Assembly (NCBI GenBank): GCA_964349045.1
Contig: CAYGFI010000014.1
Span: 1-53,474 of the forward strand
DNA from: JACJXF01 sp964349045
GTDB lineage: Bacteria > Bacteroidota > Bacteroidia > Bacteroidales > GCA-2748055
Direction of reading: 5' to 3'
Length of the DNA: 53,474 nt
The notes below the pieces were generated by a model, which did no database searches, was not told the origin of the DNA, and saw only the letters and a program-made list of their open reading frames with translations. Below, one piece after another: positions 23,141 to 33,036 of the stretch. The position numbers and the translations under genes are program-made. Within the stretch, counting starts at the first letter, position 1; every line of letters starts with the position of its first letter.

Positions 23141-23793
23141 ATTACCTTGATCGCATAGAAGCCTTACACCCGGATATCATCGATCACTTTTTAGAGAATG
23201 GTGTTTCCCGGGCAATACCTGAAGATCTGCAGCTGCTCATCATGCAACTCTCCTGGGCTGTTGAAATATGGGACAAGGAAAGAAACATCACCAGGGCAGC
23301 TAAAATACTCAAAATGCAGATTAAAGCCCGGCAGGGAATTACCCTTGGCCTCATGGCCTGCAAACAAAGAATTAACGATTCCAAAATATTTTTTTTTGTA
23401 AACTCCTCCGTCTCCAATAAATTCTGGTACCTGGATGCTGCAGATAAATTTGAAGACCTGGTGAAGCTCGCGATCGCGTCAGACAAATTACAGGAAGCCG
23501 GTCGCTTTCATGAAAAGGCAACTGATTATCGTATTAAAGCAAACGCGGAGTTATCCCTGGCTGATATGCAACCTCCCATCTTCCTGATATCCGATAAGAT
23601 GACACTCGAAGAACTGGGCTTCGAAAAGAAAAGCCTGAAGGAAATTGCCAGGAAACACAACGATGGCTACTATATCCAACTCATTACCCAACTCCCCGGG
23701 CTCGATAAGAGCGAAAAGAAACGTCTTCTTCAGGATGCCGGTATCGAAGATGCCAAAATAATTGCAGAAACAGACAACGATGGACCAGAATAG
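23137..23793 (+). CDS. Hypothetical protein of the terminase operon
   Basis: A 218-aa, mostly helical protein. I do not recognise a domain. It sits between the probable small subunit (four-base overlap) and the large terminase (14-base overlap), so a packaging or portal-associated role is plausible from context alone. The C-terminal third (EELGFEKKSLKEIARKHNDGYY..LPGLDKSEKKRLLQDAGIEDA) has helix-turn-helix character. Confidence 0.55.
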   Translation: MNYLDRIEALHPDIIDHFLENGVSRAIPEDLQLLIMQLSWAVEIWDKERNITRAAKILKMQIKARQGITLGLMACKQRINDSKIFFFVNSSVSNKFWYLDAADKFEDLVKLAIASDKLQEAGRFHEKATDYRIKANAELSLADMQPPIFLISDKMTLEELGFEKKSLKEIARKHNDGYYIQLITQLPGLDKSEKKRLLQDAGIEDAKIIAETDNDGPE

Positions 23794-25525
23794 GATTACA
23801 CAGCTCGAAGATCTCTACATGAACAAGATGCAGATCCAGGCAAACCTGATCGATCCAAATACATTAATCGCCAGGATTGCACGAGCTGCAGGAAAAACTG
23901 AAGGGATAATCAATCCCCGTCTCATCCGGGTGGCATTTTCTGCACCGGGTGAACTCTCATTCCTGATCCATAAAACTTACACAGCTGCAATGATCAACAT
24001 GATCCCTTCCATCCTGGCCGGTTTCAAAAAACCGGTTGGTGAAAAGCAGGAACCCATGTTCAAAGAAGGAATCGATTACGTACTCGGGCAAACCAATCTT
24101 CCCAGCCACTTCAAAAAACCGAATTACGACCTGGCCTATCCAAAACATTCATTAGTATTCAGAACCGGGCATCACTTCCAGCTGGTAGCATCCGATCAGC
24201 CTGACTCCATGGCCGGACGGTCCGGGTTCCATGCCTTTATCGAGGAGATGAAACACAATAAAGGCGAAAAAGTAAAGACCAGGATCTTCCCTGGTCTCCG
24301 CGGAGGCACAGTTCTAAACCGGAATAACAGCCCATATTACAGGGGTATCACAGGCGTTTCAGACACTGCCCGGGTAGATCTTGGAGAAGATAACTGGTTC
24401 GAAGAGTTTGAAAAGAACATGAACCACGATCTCATCCAGGAGCTGGCCACTTCTGCCAAACACATGAACGATGCCATGATTGAAAAACTTTACCTGGAGA
24501 GAGATCTACGGGTAGAAAAAGAAGCCGGTCGTATCAATCACCTGAAGAAAGAGATATGGAAGCGCGAACATGTTATCAGGATGTGGACACCGATCGTTCG
24601 CGACCAGAAGAAGGTAGCGACCTACTATATGACAGCTTCATCTTTCGTTAATAAAGATATCCTTGGTGTCGGCTTTTTCAGAACTCAATTCGAGTCATTA
24701 ACTATTGATGAATTCTTAACGGCCATCTGTAACATTGCTCCCAAGCAGGTGGTAAATATGTTCTTTGGTAACTTCAGCAAAAAGAAGCACTGCTTCTCAG
24801 ATAGTTACAAGTACAACTCCATTCTCAAATTCGATTTAAAAGACAATTTTCGCTTAACAGCCGGGTATCTGAAGTACTACGATCCAAAGGAACCAATCAT
24901 TTTAATGTACGATCCCGGACATTTCTCAAGTGTTATTGCAGCACAATTCAATAAGCGCGCCAATGAACTCAGGATCATTAAGGAGTTTTATATCTGGCAC
25001 CCGAAACAACAGGCCGACATGGCCAGGATGATATCTGATTTTTTTTCAGAAGATAGCTCCAACAAAAGAATAGATCTGTTTTACGATCGCGCAGGGAATA
25101 AACGCAGGGAGATCCAGAATAAAATTACAACCGATGCAAAGCAGCTAAAGTTGGAACTGGAAGTCTTTGGATTCCGGGTACGCCTACAAAACGAAAAGCA
25201 GCGCACGATCTATTATTATGAACACTATAAACTCGGGCTAATTCTTTTCGAGGAACACCGGCGCGACACTCCCCGGATCCGCATCTGTGAAAACGAATGT
25301 CCGAACCTGGTCTCATCCATCCACCTCTCCCCTCTCAGACAAACCGATGATGGCAAAATAGAACTCGACAAAAGCAGCGAAGATAAAGTTGCGCTCCCAT
25401 ACCAGGCCGGCCTCACAACCCAGCTCCCCAGCGCGATGACTTATGGGCTGTATGGATTATTTTCTAATTTCCTTCCAAGTAACATCCGGCGTAAACAAGT
25501 TTTACCTGATAACATCTCGTCATAA
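23780..25525 (+). CDS. terL: Terminase large subunit
   Basis: A 581-aa packaging motor. The N-terminal ATPase has a deviant Walker A, ARIARAAGKT (K39-T40), in place of GxxGxGKT. It continues with a pattern typical of the family (LIHKTYTAAMINMIPSIL) and an acidic Walker B, GFHAFIEEMKH. The C-terminal RNase H-like nuclease shows ILMYDPGHFSS and LFYDRAGNKRR, each with a metal-binding Asp. An extension to 23762 overlaps the upstream gene, and the ATG at 23780 is preferred. It cuts concatemeric DNA and pumps it through the portal encoded at 26186. Confidence 0.82.
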   Translation: MDQNRITQLEDLYMNKMQIQANLIDPNTLIARIARAAGKTEGIINPRLIRVAFSAPGELSFLIHKTYTAAMINMIPSILAGFKKPVGEKQEPMFKEGIDYVLGQTNLPSHFKKPNYDLAYPKHSLVFRTGHHFQLVASDQPDSMAGRSGFHAFIEEMKHNKGEKVKTRIFPGLRGGTVLNRNNSPYYRGITGVSDTARVDLGEDNWFEEFEKNMNHDLIQELATSAKHMNDAMIEKLYLERDLRVEKEAGRINHLKKEIWKREHVIRMWTPIVRDQKKVATYYMTASSFVNKDILGVGFFRTQFESLTIDEFLTAICNIAPKQVVNMFFGNFSKKKHCFSDSYKYNSILKFDLKDNFRLTAGYLKYYDPKEPIILMYDPGHFSSVIAAQFNKRANELRIIKEFYIWHPKQQADMARMISDFFSEDSSNKRIDLFYDRAGNKRREIQNKITTDAKQLKLELEVFGFRVRLQNEKQRTIYYYEHYKLGLILFEEHRRDTPRIRICENECPNLVSSIHLSPLRQTDDGKIELDKSSEDKVALPYQAGLTTQLPSAMTYGLYGLFSNFLPSNIRRKQVLPDNISS

Positions 25526-25527
25526 TG

Positions 25528-25543
25528 TTCACTTATAAGTGAA
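25528..25543. promoter_or_regulatory. Perfect 16-base palindrome
   Basis: TTCACTTATAAGTGAA lies just after the terminase stop and is followed by a half-site TTAAGTGA. Its symmetry suggests binding of a dimeric regulator. It has no T-run, so it does not look like a terminator. Confidence 0.45.
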
Positions 25544-25835
25544 TTATAGTAGTTAAGTGACTAATAATAGGGCCTTTTAATACTATATGTTTAACTACTT
25601 TGTTGATTTTCAGTAAAATTTATCAGGATCCCGAAACTCTAAAAAATTTATGTTTCTTTTTTCAGCACGCAACGCTAAGTTTAAGTTTCGCAACGCAAAA
25701 GCTATAATTTCATGGAAATATGACAGAGCCTTATTGTATGGGGCATTTCAGAGATGCATACATTTAAATATTGCAATTCAATTCAAATCATAATAAAATA
25801 CACAATTAGCACAATAATGTTTTTGCATTTCAAAT

Positions 25836-25871
25836 TGTCCTTTGTGCTTTTATCTACCCTTATGACATTTG
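25836..25871 (+). promoter_or_regulatory. Candidate phage late promoter P4
   Basis: TGTCCTTT (25836-25843), 20 bases, GACATTTG (25864-25871). The ATG at 25876 follows after four bases, so the transcript may be leaderless. Confidence 0.7.
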
Positions 25872-25875
25872 GCTT

Positions 25876-26184
25876 ATGAAAGAAATAAAGGGTATCGATG
25901 CGCTTAACCTGGCCAAGGAAATATCAAAGCTTCCGGATGGCAGATTTAATATTGTATTCTTTCCATATAATACGATTAAAGGAGAGGCTTCCACTACTCC
26001 CAGGGTAATTGAAAGGTGCAAGGTTAGGACTCAATTACCCGAAGATCAATTCTATCGTGATTCAGATAATTACTTCTTATTCGAAGATGAATTCGGTAAG
26101 CCTAAGACTGCGCATTGCATACTCATTCGTTTCATGGGATTCTCTTCAGACAATTATCTTATGCGTAAATTAAAATGGACTTAA
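25876..26184 (+). CDS. Hypothetical protein upstream of portal
   Basis: A 102-aa protein with a beta-rich middle (RFNIVFFPYNTIKGEA, FGKPKTAHCILIRFMGFSSDNYLMRKLKW). It ends one base before the portal gene. It recalls small proteins found ahead of portal genes in Bacteroides phages, but I cannot name a function. Start supported by promoter P4 just upstream. Confidence 0.6.
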   Translation: MKEIKGIDALNLAKEISKLPDGRFNIVFFPYNTIKGEASTTPRVIERCKVRTQLPEDQFYRDSDNYFLFEDEFGKPKTAHCILIRFMGFSSDNYLMRKLKWT

Positions 26185-26185
26185 G

Positions 26186-27739
26186 ATGGAAGACTACAAA
26201 AGAGGAGGCCGCTTAGGCTGGTATAACAATAACGGTACAGTAATGAGCTTCCAATTAGGAAGTAATGTACCGATGGCTATTGATACCAATTACGATTCAA
26301 TAGACATGAACACGACTTCCGGTCTTCCAATGCCTGTCCTGTTAAACATTGGCAATAGTCGGGTACTAATAAAAGGCTCCAATAATTTACTCCCGGATGA
26401 GATCCGTCTCATGTTCGGTACGAATCGCATCCTTCCAGAACTTATCGATAAGCAATACAGGATACTCTATGGTAAGGGACTGTTCGTTTATCAACAGGTT
26501 TTTGAAGGTAAAAAGCTTCTCAGGGACTGGCAAGCCCAGGAGACCATTGAGAACTGGCTGAGTGATTGGCAAAAAAATGGCCTTGCAGACAGCCCGGAGC
26601 AGTATATCGACAAGGTTATCAAGGATAGCTACTATTTTGAGGATTATTGGATAAAATGGAGGTTTTTCAAAGGCCGTCGAATCGGGGGTCTGCCAGTGGC
26701 AGGTCTGGAGCATATTGAAAACAACAGGGGTCGCCTGGCATCAACAAAACCGATCGATATCTTTTCGCGAAATTATGTGGATAAAGATTTTGACCGGGTT
26801 GTGGTAGGTAACTGGGGTATATCCTTTGAACGTGAGATGGATGTTTATCCCCGATTCAGGCAACATATGGCACTGGATTTTGAGACTGCAGTCAGTTACC
26901 ACAAACATCACACTCCAGGTGAAATCTATGGAATGAATAAGTTTTACTATGGCATAAAAGACTGGCTCATTGCTACCAACCGAAATCCCCGTTATATCAA
27001 CTCTTATCTTGAAAATTCACTCTCTGCAAAAGTTCATGTCGTTATCCCTCAGGAATGGGTAAGCTATATCCAGGATAAATTACAAGGCTATTGTGAACGC
27101 AATGTGGATCTGAAAGAAAGAAGCCTGGAGCTTTTGAAACCAAATGATATCGAAATCGGAACGGAATATCATGAAGGCCTTCTCGATGATTACATCAAAG
27201 CAGAAATGCGCAAACTAACAAGTTTCCTTGCCGGGGTCACTAACCAGGGTAAGACATTCACTACATTTAAATACACCACTGATAAAGGTGATTCAACAGG
27301 TTGGGAGATCATTCCTCTCGATATGAAATACAGGGAATATATCACAGCTCTCAACGATTACGATAAACGCGCGGATGAAGTGATCACCAGTTCCATCGGT
27401 ATCGACTCATCCATTTCAAACATTTCAAAGGATGGAGTGATTAGCAAGTCAGGATCCGATGCATACTATAATTATATTCTGTACTTGTATGCAAACCTGC
27501 CAACTGCAGAGCGTGTATGCACTGAAGCTTTAAATACAGCTATTTCAGTCAATTTCCCTGAATTGTATCGCCAGGGATATCGACTTGGTTTCTATACCGA
27601 CGTTCCCTCCAGACAGGAAGATATTGCACCAAACGACCGGATGCAGAACCAGGTTAACAAAACTACTCAGCAACTGAACAACCGGTTGGATAAGACAGAT
27701 GCTCTGATTCAGGAACTCATTAAACTCCAGGCAAAATGA
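26186..27739 (+). CDS. Portal protein
   Basis: A 517-aa protein. Size, position after the terminase and residue pattern fit a phage portal. The N-terminal part has IGNSRVLIKGSNNLLPDEIRLMF and KGLFVYQQVFEGKKLL. A central wing/stem region contains a long polar helix, and the C-terminal tail is Gln/Asn-rich (MQNQVNKTTQQLNNRLDKTDALIQELIKLQ). It would form the dodecameric DNA channel at the head vertex. No diagnostic short motif exists for portals, so the call depends on context. It overlaps the next gene by four bases. Confidence 0.7.
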   Translation: MEDYKRGGRLGWYNNNGTVMSFQLGSNVPMAIDTNYDSIDMNTTSGLPMPVLLNIGNSRVLIKGSNNLLPDEIRLMFGTNRILPELIDKQYRILYGKGLFVYQQVFEGKKLLRDWQAQETIENWLSDWQKNGLADSPEQYIDKVIKDSYYFEDYWIKWRFFKGRRIGGLPVAGLEHIENNRGRLASTKPIDIFSRNYVDKDFDRVVVGNWGISFEREMDVYPRFRQHMALDFETAVSYHKHHTPGEIYGMNKFYYGIKDWLIATNRNPRYINSYLENSLSAKVHVVIPQEWVSYIQDKLQGYCERNVDLKERSLELLKPNDIEIGTEYHEGLLDDYIKAEMRKLTSFLAGVTNQGKTFTTFKYTTDKGDSTGWEIIPLDMKYREYITALNDYDKRADEVITSSIGIDSSISNISKDGVISKSGSDAYYNYILYLYANLPTAERVCTEALNTAISVNFPELYRQGYRLGFYTDVPSRQEDIAPNDRMQNQVNKTTQQLNNRLDKTDALIQELIKLQAK

Positions 27740-28620
27740 TCACAGATTTCTTTACCTATTCATCAGATTTACGGAATTTTGCTCCGCAGATGCCGACCGA
27801 TGCCAAGATTGAGACGCTGGAGGCTCATTACCGGCCCCAATATCAGAAATTGATCAATCTGATTGGTCTTGAAACCTATGATGTTCTTAAGGCATATTTT
27901 GCCAGCATCCCGGATCCGGCTGTAGAAGTGATGGATAAAGCCGTTTCATTCCTTCGCGGTGCATTGGCCAACTTAACAGCCATTCCATATTTCATATTTG
28001 AAGCCTCGCAGCGGAATAATACCGAAAATAATCTCTACCGGTACCAGGAAAACAAACAGGTAGAAACTTACCTCGAAAACGCCTGGACTGAACTTAATTT
28101 TCTCCTGGATCATCTGGAAACCAATGTTGCAACATTCACAGATTATGCAGCCACAGATCAATACAAGCTCAGGCAAACTCTCTTCATAAAAAATGCCAGG
28201 GAATTCAAAAAATATTACGGGTCCATCAATTCTTCATACTTTTTCAACAATGTGATTTATATCATTGAAGAGGTTCAAAAAGAGGAAATACAATCCCGCC
28301 TCGAGGCTTTCCCCGAAATCACCGATGAGAATATGTTATGGCTTATTGGCAAGGCCATTGCCTATGAAACATTATCCCGGGCATGCCTGCAGCTTGATTA
28401 TACCGAATTGCCCCAGGGCCTGCGCAATGACCTGGCCAAAGAGATCAATGAGAAAAACGGTAAGGAAACTGAAATCAAAAGTGCGCTCTCGGCAACTTTT
28501 GGAAATAAAGCCGCTGAATATTTCCTGAAAATTGAAGAGGCTAATAATGAAACCCGGAATACAGTTTACACATTACCTCAAAACACCATAACCGAAACCG
28601 ATAAATTTTACATGCCATGA
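27736..28620 (+). CDS. DUF6712-like head-tail connector candidate
   Basis: A 294-aa helical protein of a type I associate with DUF6712 in Bacteroides phages (FTYSSDLRNFAPQMPTDAKIETLEAHYRPQYQKLI, FLRGALANLTAIPYFIF, LRQTLFIKNAREFKKYYGSINSSYFF). Directly after the portal, it is likely an adaptor or connector subunit. Overlaps of four bases at both ends show coupling. Function is inferred from position. Confidence 0.6.
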   Translation: MITDFFTYSSDLRNFAPQMPTDAKIETLEAHYRPQYQKLINLIGLETYDVLKAYFASIPDPAVEVMDKAVSFLRGALANLTAIPYFIFEASQRNNTENNLYRYQENKQVETYLENAWTELNFLLDHLETNVATFTDYAATDQYKLRQTLFIKNAREFKKYYGSINSSYFFNNVIYIIEEVQKEEIQSRLEAFPEITDENMLWLIGKAIAYETLSRACLQLDYTELPQGLRNDLAKEINEKNGKETEIKSALSATFGNKAAEYFLKIEEANNETRNTVYTLPQNTITETDKFYMP

Positions 28621-29594
28621 TAACACTCAAATTTGACAACGGAAATTCGCACCAGGTAAAAAACACATGGGAAGAGCTATCTTCCTTTGAATATCTGGCA
28701 GTACTGGACTACATTATTCTATTCATGTCCGGGAAAATGAGTATGACAGAACTCAAGCAGATGGTCTTTTTCCTGCTTACCGGTCTTCGCACCCGGTTGC
28801 ATCCGGATCCGGACAAAGCGATCCAACAGGCAGAAAATATAAGCCGTATCTCCAGGGAGATATCATTCATGTTTCAGATTCATTATGAGAATCAGAAAAC
28901 CTTTTCAAAACTCAAACTCCGGGAACAATTATCGAGGAGCCTTCCTCAGGATCTTGAGCAGACTCCTGAAGTACGCTGGGCATTAACTGCAAAAAAAGAA
29001 GTAACCATTGACCTGGTCTTCTGCAAAAACCTGATCCCCCATATTGGCAGGAGAAGGCATGTTCTAAATGGATATTCGTTCGATGTTCAGGATAACATCC
29101 TGATTACATCTTTAACCGCAGCCCAGTTTATTGATGCTCAAACTGTAGCCGGTGAGATCCAGGAAACCGGAAAAGAAAGCCTTCTGGACCTTCTTGCAGC
29201 TATTCTGTATTGTAAAAAATACGATTCCCAGGAAGCAGCCAGAATGTCGAAGGAATTCTCATGGCTTGATACCCGCACAAAAAAAGGAATTTACATAAAT
29301 TTCAATGCCATTCAGGCTTACCTGTTCACCAAAACCAAGTATGCCCTGCTGTTTAATGATCCTGAACCTTCAAAAAAGAAACCAAAGCACAATCTCGGAT
29401 TAGGAGCTGTGGCTCATTCCCTTATTAAAGCCGGTTACACGGATGTTGATAACAGCAACCTGGTGAAGTTCTTTGAACTGATGTACACCGAGCTCATCTC
29501 GAACGTGACCGGTCTCCATAAATCAGGGCTTTCCATCGATAAGATTTCCGAACAAACCGGCCTGTCGTTAAATAAAATAAACGAGATTTTATGA
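28617..29594 (+). CDS. Hypothetical structural-module protein
   Basis: A 325-aa protein not recognised. It starts beta-rich (MITLKFDNGNSHQVKNTWEELSSFEYLAVLDYI) and becomes helical, ending in a helix-turn-helix-like GLSIDKISEQTGLSLNKINEIL. Located between connector and tail genes and coupled by four-base overlaps on both sides. A tail-assembly or connector role is possible. Confidence 0.55.
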   Translation: MITLKFDNGNSHQVKNTWEELSSFEYLAVLDYIILFMSGKMSMTELKQMVFFLLTGLRTRLHPDPDKAIQQAENISRISREISFMFQIHYENQKTFSKLKLREQLSRSLPQDLEQTPEVRWALTAKKEVTIDLVFCKNLIPHIGRRRHVLNGYSFDVQDNILITSLTAAQFIDAQTVAGEIQETGKESLLDLLAAILYCKKYDSQEAARMSKEFSWLDTRTKKGIYINFNAIQAYLFTKTKYALLFNDPEPSKKKPKHNLGLGAVAHSLIKAGYTDVDNSNLVKFFELMYTELISNVTGLHKSGLSIDKISEQTGLSLNKINEIL

Positions 29595-30157
29595 GCATTG
29601 CCCTGCATCCATCGCTTCTGAAGGAAGCATTTATCTACTTCGCGAAATTTCCGCTACTGGCCGGGGTCATCAGCAGCATGTTCCGTGTAGGAAGTACAGC
29701 GGTCCTTGGGTATGATGCTCTGAAAGCAGAGGCGAACAATATTGATCCGAATTCTCTGATTCCGGAAATCCTGAATTTTCTATTCAGCAGCAATGAGGAC
29801 AAACTCAAGGCCGAAATTGAAGATACCAAGGGAATATTTATGTTATTGGATTACGGCCAGCTCTCCAGTTCCATTGACAGCGTGAAACGAAATAATGATG
29901 CATTCGAATTGGGAATCATTATTGCCCAGAAACTTAAGCCAGAGGAATACGACATGGCCGAAATCCTTCTCATCCAGGATCAGCTCCTGAACACCATGCG
30001 TAAACTCAGGGAAGTTATGCTGGCAGATTCCAAATGCAGCCCATTTGTAAAGCAATTAAGCCTTCCACATCAAATCAATCCCTGGTATGCCCGGGAACTG
30101 GCAAATGCCACTGGATTCTCTATGACTTTTTCGAAGTCGGGAATTGATATTATTTAG
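29591..30157 (+). CDS. Hypothetical structural-module protein
   Basis: A 188-aa helical protein with a hydrophobic N-terminal half (EAFIYFAKFPLLAGVISSMFRVGSTAVLGY). It is coupled to the upstream gene by a four-base overlap. It is the last gene before the inserted restriction-modification gene. The operon resumes at 33155 on the other side. Function unknown. Confidence 0.55.
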   Translation: MSIALHPSLLKEAFIYFAKFPLLAGVISSMFRVGSTAVLGYDALKAEANNIDPNSLIPEILNFLFSSNEDKLKAEIEDTKGIFMLLDYGQLSSSIDSVKRNNDAFELGIIIAQKLKPEEYDMAEILLIQDQLLNTMRKLREVMLADSKCSPFVKQLSLPHQINPWYARELANATGFSMTFSKSGIDII

Positions 30158-30356
30158 CTCAATTTGCATCTTCTTCAGAAAAAGTTATTACCACATTCAT
30201 TTTATTGAAATATTTAACTCGATTTAATTCAAATGTTCTTTATTAAAAACTAATGAACATTTTGTGCATAAACAAAAAAGTCGATGTCAAAATAAATTTG
30301 ACAAACAGCAATATTAAAATTAATTTCACAAAAAAATATTTCCAATATTGGAATCT
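30158..30356. other. AT-rich intergenic region before the RM gene
   Basis: About 200 bases of very AT-rich DNA with no gene. It probably holds the restriction-modification gene's own promoter, though I see no strong TAnnTTTG match. A TTG nine bases before the chosen ATG keeps the frame open. Confidence 0.4.
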
Positions 30357-32945
30357 ATGCAATACAGTACATTATTCAAGTTGAGTGAAAAGGAATTGAA
30401 AACTGAATCAATGGTAGAAGTACGACTATTAGCTAAACTTTTTAATGATTTAGGGTATCCTTATAAATCAATAATCCCGAAACAAAGATTAGAATCGTTA
30501 ATAATAAATAGTGGTACAAAGACTTCAAAAGTATGTGCTGATTTCCTATTATTTGGAAGTAATGGAGCTGCTAAAGTTGCGGTTGAAGCAAAAGACCCTA
30601 AGATTAGTATACAAAAGGCATGGGGACAAACTGCTAGTTATGCACTTAGTTATAACAGAGATAAATCAAATGATAAAAAAATACAGTGGCTATTAATTAG
30701 TAATGGGCATATAACCTCACTATACAGGTACGATAGTATTGTACCAATAGTTACTTTACAATTATCAGATTTTGCGAGTGGTGCTCCTCCATATGTCAAT
30801 TTGCGATCTTACATTAAGTTTAAGACTGCTAATGAAGTTGGATCTGGTGGATTAGCATTTGAAGTAGTTTCACCTGATAAATTAAATAAGATTTTTGAAG
30901 ATTGTCATAATATGATTTGGAAAAAGCAAAAGATGGCACCTGCTGATGCGTTTTTTGAATTTTGCAAATTTATTTTTATCAAAATTAGGGAAGATAAAAA
31001 GAGAGAAGAATTGCTTCCTTCAACGCCTGTTTACACCATGCCACTGACTTTGGATTGGCTTGAAGCACAAAGTAAAACATCTGTACATCCTGTTCGAGAC
31101 ATCTTATTTAGACAATTACATACAGATCTTGAATCTGCAATAGTACGAGATAAAAAGAAGCGTATTTATGATAAAGACGAAACACTTGAATTGCAAGCTT
31201 CTACCTGTAAAGAATTAATTAAAACATTTCAAACAGTAAATTTAAGTTCCATAGATGAAGATTTAAATGGTCGGATGTTTGAAGTATTTTTAAATGCAGC
31301 AGTTCGTGGTAAAGAATTAGGGCAATACTTCACTCCTCGTCCTGTAGTAGATTTTATGACGCGAATTGCACTTCAAAGAAGTGATTTTAATGTTTTAACA
31401 CCTCCGAAAACAATTGATGCTTGTTCGGGAACAGCTGGATTTCTAATTGAAGTCATGGCTTATCTGATCTCTGGTTTGCGTGATGACACAAGATTTAATG
31501 TTGCTGAAAAGAGTATAATAAAGGATAAAATTTGTAATGAGTGTTTGTTTGGAATCGAGGCAAATCAAAAAGTTGCTAGGGTTGCACGAATAAATATGTA
31601 CCTTCATGGTGATGGCGGCAGTCATATATTTTGTGGAGATGGCTTGGATAATGATCCTACGGTAGAAGATGATATGATAGACGAGCAAAAAATCGAAGTA
31701 AAAGAACATTCGCAAAAAGTATTACCTGAATCTTTTGATTTAGTGTTAAGTAACCCTCCTTTTAGCATGTCATATAAACATTCTAATGAGATAGAAGAAC
31801 GAATATTAAGGCAAAGAGATTTGTCAAAAAACATGGCTTCTGCAAAATCAAACATTTTATTTTTAAGTAGATACCTTGAATTATTGAAGAAGGGTGGTGA
31901 AATGCTAATTGTATTTGATGATACAATTTTGAATGGTAGTACATGCCAAGATATTCGACAATGGCTATTAGATAATTTTATTATTATAGGGTTACATTCT
32001 TTACCTTTTAATGCCTTTTTTAAGGAAAGAGCAAATATAAAAACCTCTATACTTCATGCACGAAAAAAAATAGATAATACTGAAGAACAGGGACATGTGT
32101 TTATGTCTATCTCTAATAATATTGGACACGACAATGCTTTAAATGACACATTTGAAAAAAATAATCTTTCTGATATTTTTACGACTTATGTTGAATGGAG
32201 ACGAACAGGAAAAATACAACCAATTTATAAAGACAATAATAATGAAAATGAAAATTTAGAATGTCCAGAGCAAGCATGGCTAGTTTCTCCAAAAAATATC
32301 CTTGTGGAAAGACTTGATGCATATTATTATTCTCCTGAATTAAAAAAAGTAAAAGAACAACTAAAATTAAAGGCCGCCAAAGGGGAAGTCATTTTAAAAA
32401 CTGGTTCGGATTTTAGATTGAGAGAAAAAATACAAAAGGAAGATCGACAAATAATAATTGATTCTGGAAAAATATTTAAGTATATAGAAATAAGTTATGT
32501 TACTGAATATGGTCTTATCCTTAATCATATATCAGGTACATTAGATGATTTACCATCGAGGGGTCAATATTTAGTACATAAAGGAGATATTCTCATGGCA
32601 CTGAATATTAGTTCTCGTGGTACGGTTGTTATTGTTCCATCAGAATTTGATGGTGCTATTTGTACAAGTGGTTTTCTTGTTATAACACCTAGAAACGAAG
32701 AAGAAGGTTTTCTTCTTTGGTATACTCTTAGAAGTGAATACTGCAGAAAACAGATATATTATTTATCTCAAACCGCAAGTCAACCAGAATTGAAAAAAGA
32801 TATATGGGATAATGAATTTTTAATCCCAATACCAACAAATAAAAAACAAGCTGTTGATGAAACTAAGAAGTTTCATAAGACGGTGACATCCTTGAGAACT
32901 TTATTAAGTCATAATGAAATTAAGTTGCCTTATGAAATTGAGTAA
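30357..32945 (+). CDS. Single-polypeptide restriction-modification enzyme (nuclease-methyltransferase-specificity fusion)
   Basis: An 862-aa protein in three parts. Residues about 15-150 look like an HsdR-N/PD-(D/E)xK nuclease: ADF with D62, then VEAK with E77 and K79. Residues about 250-560 are an HsdM-like N6-adenine methyltransferase, with DACSGTAGF (about 354-362) and SNPPFSM (NPPF about 466-469). Residues about 640-862 resemble an HsdS-type target-recognition domain (ILVERLDAYYYSPELKKVKEQL, then YLSQTASQPELKKDIWDNEFLIPIP). No helicase motor, so it is type IIG-like, not type I. Base use is much more AT-rich than the genes on either side, a sign of recent acquisition. It probably defends the lysogen against other phages. 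Confidence 0.85.
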   Translation: MQYSTLFKLSEKELKTESMVEVRLLAKLFNDLGYPYKSIIPKQRLESLIINSGTKTSKVCADFLLFGSNGAAKVAVEAKDPKISIQKAWGQTASYALSYNRDKSNDKKIQWLLISNGHITSLYRYDSIVPIVTLQLSDFASGAPPYVNLRSYIKFKTANEVGSGGLAFEVVSPDKLNKIFEDCHNMIWKKQKMAPADAFFEFCKFIFIKIREDKKREELLPSTPVYTMPLTLDWLEAQSKTSVHPVRDILFRQLHTDLESAIVRDKKKRIYDKDETLELQASTCKELIKTFQTVNLSSIDEDLNGRMFEVFLNAAVRGKELGQYFTPRPVVDFMTRIALQRSDFNVLTPPKTIDACSGTAGFLIEVMAYLISGLRDDTRFNVAEKSIIKDKICNECLFGIEANQKVARVARINMYLHGDGGSHIFCGDGLDNDPTVEDDMIDEQKIEVKEHSQKVLPESFDLVLSNPPFSMSYKHSNEIEERILRQRDLSKNMASAKSNILFLSRYLELLKKGGEMLIVFDDTILNGSTCQDIRQWLLDNFIIIGLHSLPFNAFFKERANIKTSILHARKKIDNTEEQGHVFMSISNNIGHDNALNDTFEKNNLSDIFTTYVEWRRTGKIQPIYKDNNNENENLECPEQAWLVSPKNILVERLDAYYYSPELKKVKEQLKLKAAKGEVILKTGSDFRLREKIQKEDRQIIIDSGKIFKYIEISYVTEYGLILNHISGTLDDLPSRGQYLVHKGDILMALNISSRGTVVIVPSEFDGAICTSGFLVITPRNEEEGFLLWYTLRSEYCRKQIYYLSQTASQPELKKDIWDNEFLIPIPTNKKQAVDETKKFHKTVTSLRTLLSHNEIKLPYEIE

Positions 32946-33025
32946 TTGTAAATAGTATATATTACAATATAAATTACCCGCCCCCGTTTCTTCATTTTAT
33001 TTTAATTATTTCATTTCAATTTCAT

Positions 33026-33033
33026 ACTTTTAC
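33026..33033 (+). promoter_or_regulatory. Candidate -7 box before structured leader
   Basis: TACTTTTA, 7 of 8 to TAnnTTTG. Transcription from it would begin close to the first base of the folded element at 33037. No clear -33 element was found. Confidence 0.35.
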
Positions 33034-33036
33034 ACA

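Larger units (their letters stand above)
25526..25875. other. Intergenic region with palindrome and repeats
   Basis: No gene. It contains a perfect 16-base palindrome (25528-25543) with a further TTAAGTGA half-site at 25553-25560. Two GCAACGC copies occur near 25668-25698. Late promoter P4 lies at its right end. Confidence 0.6.
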
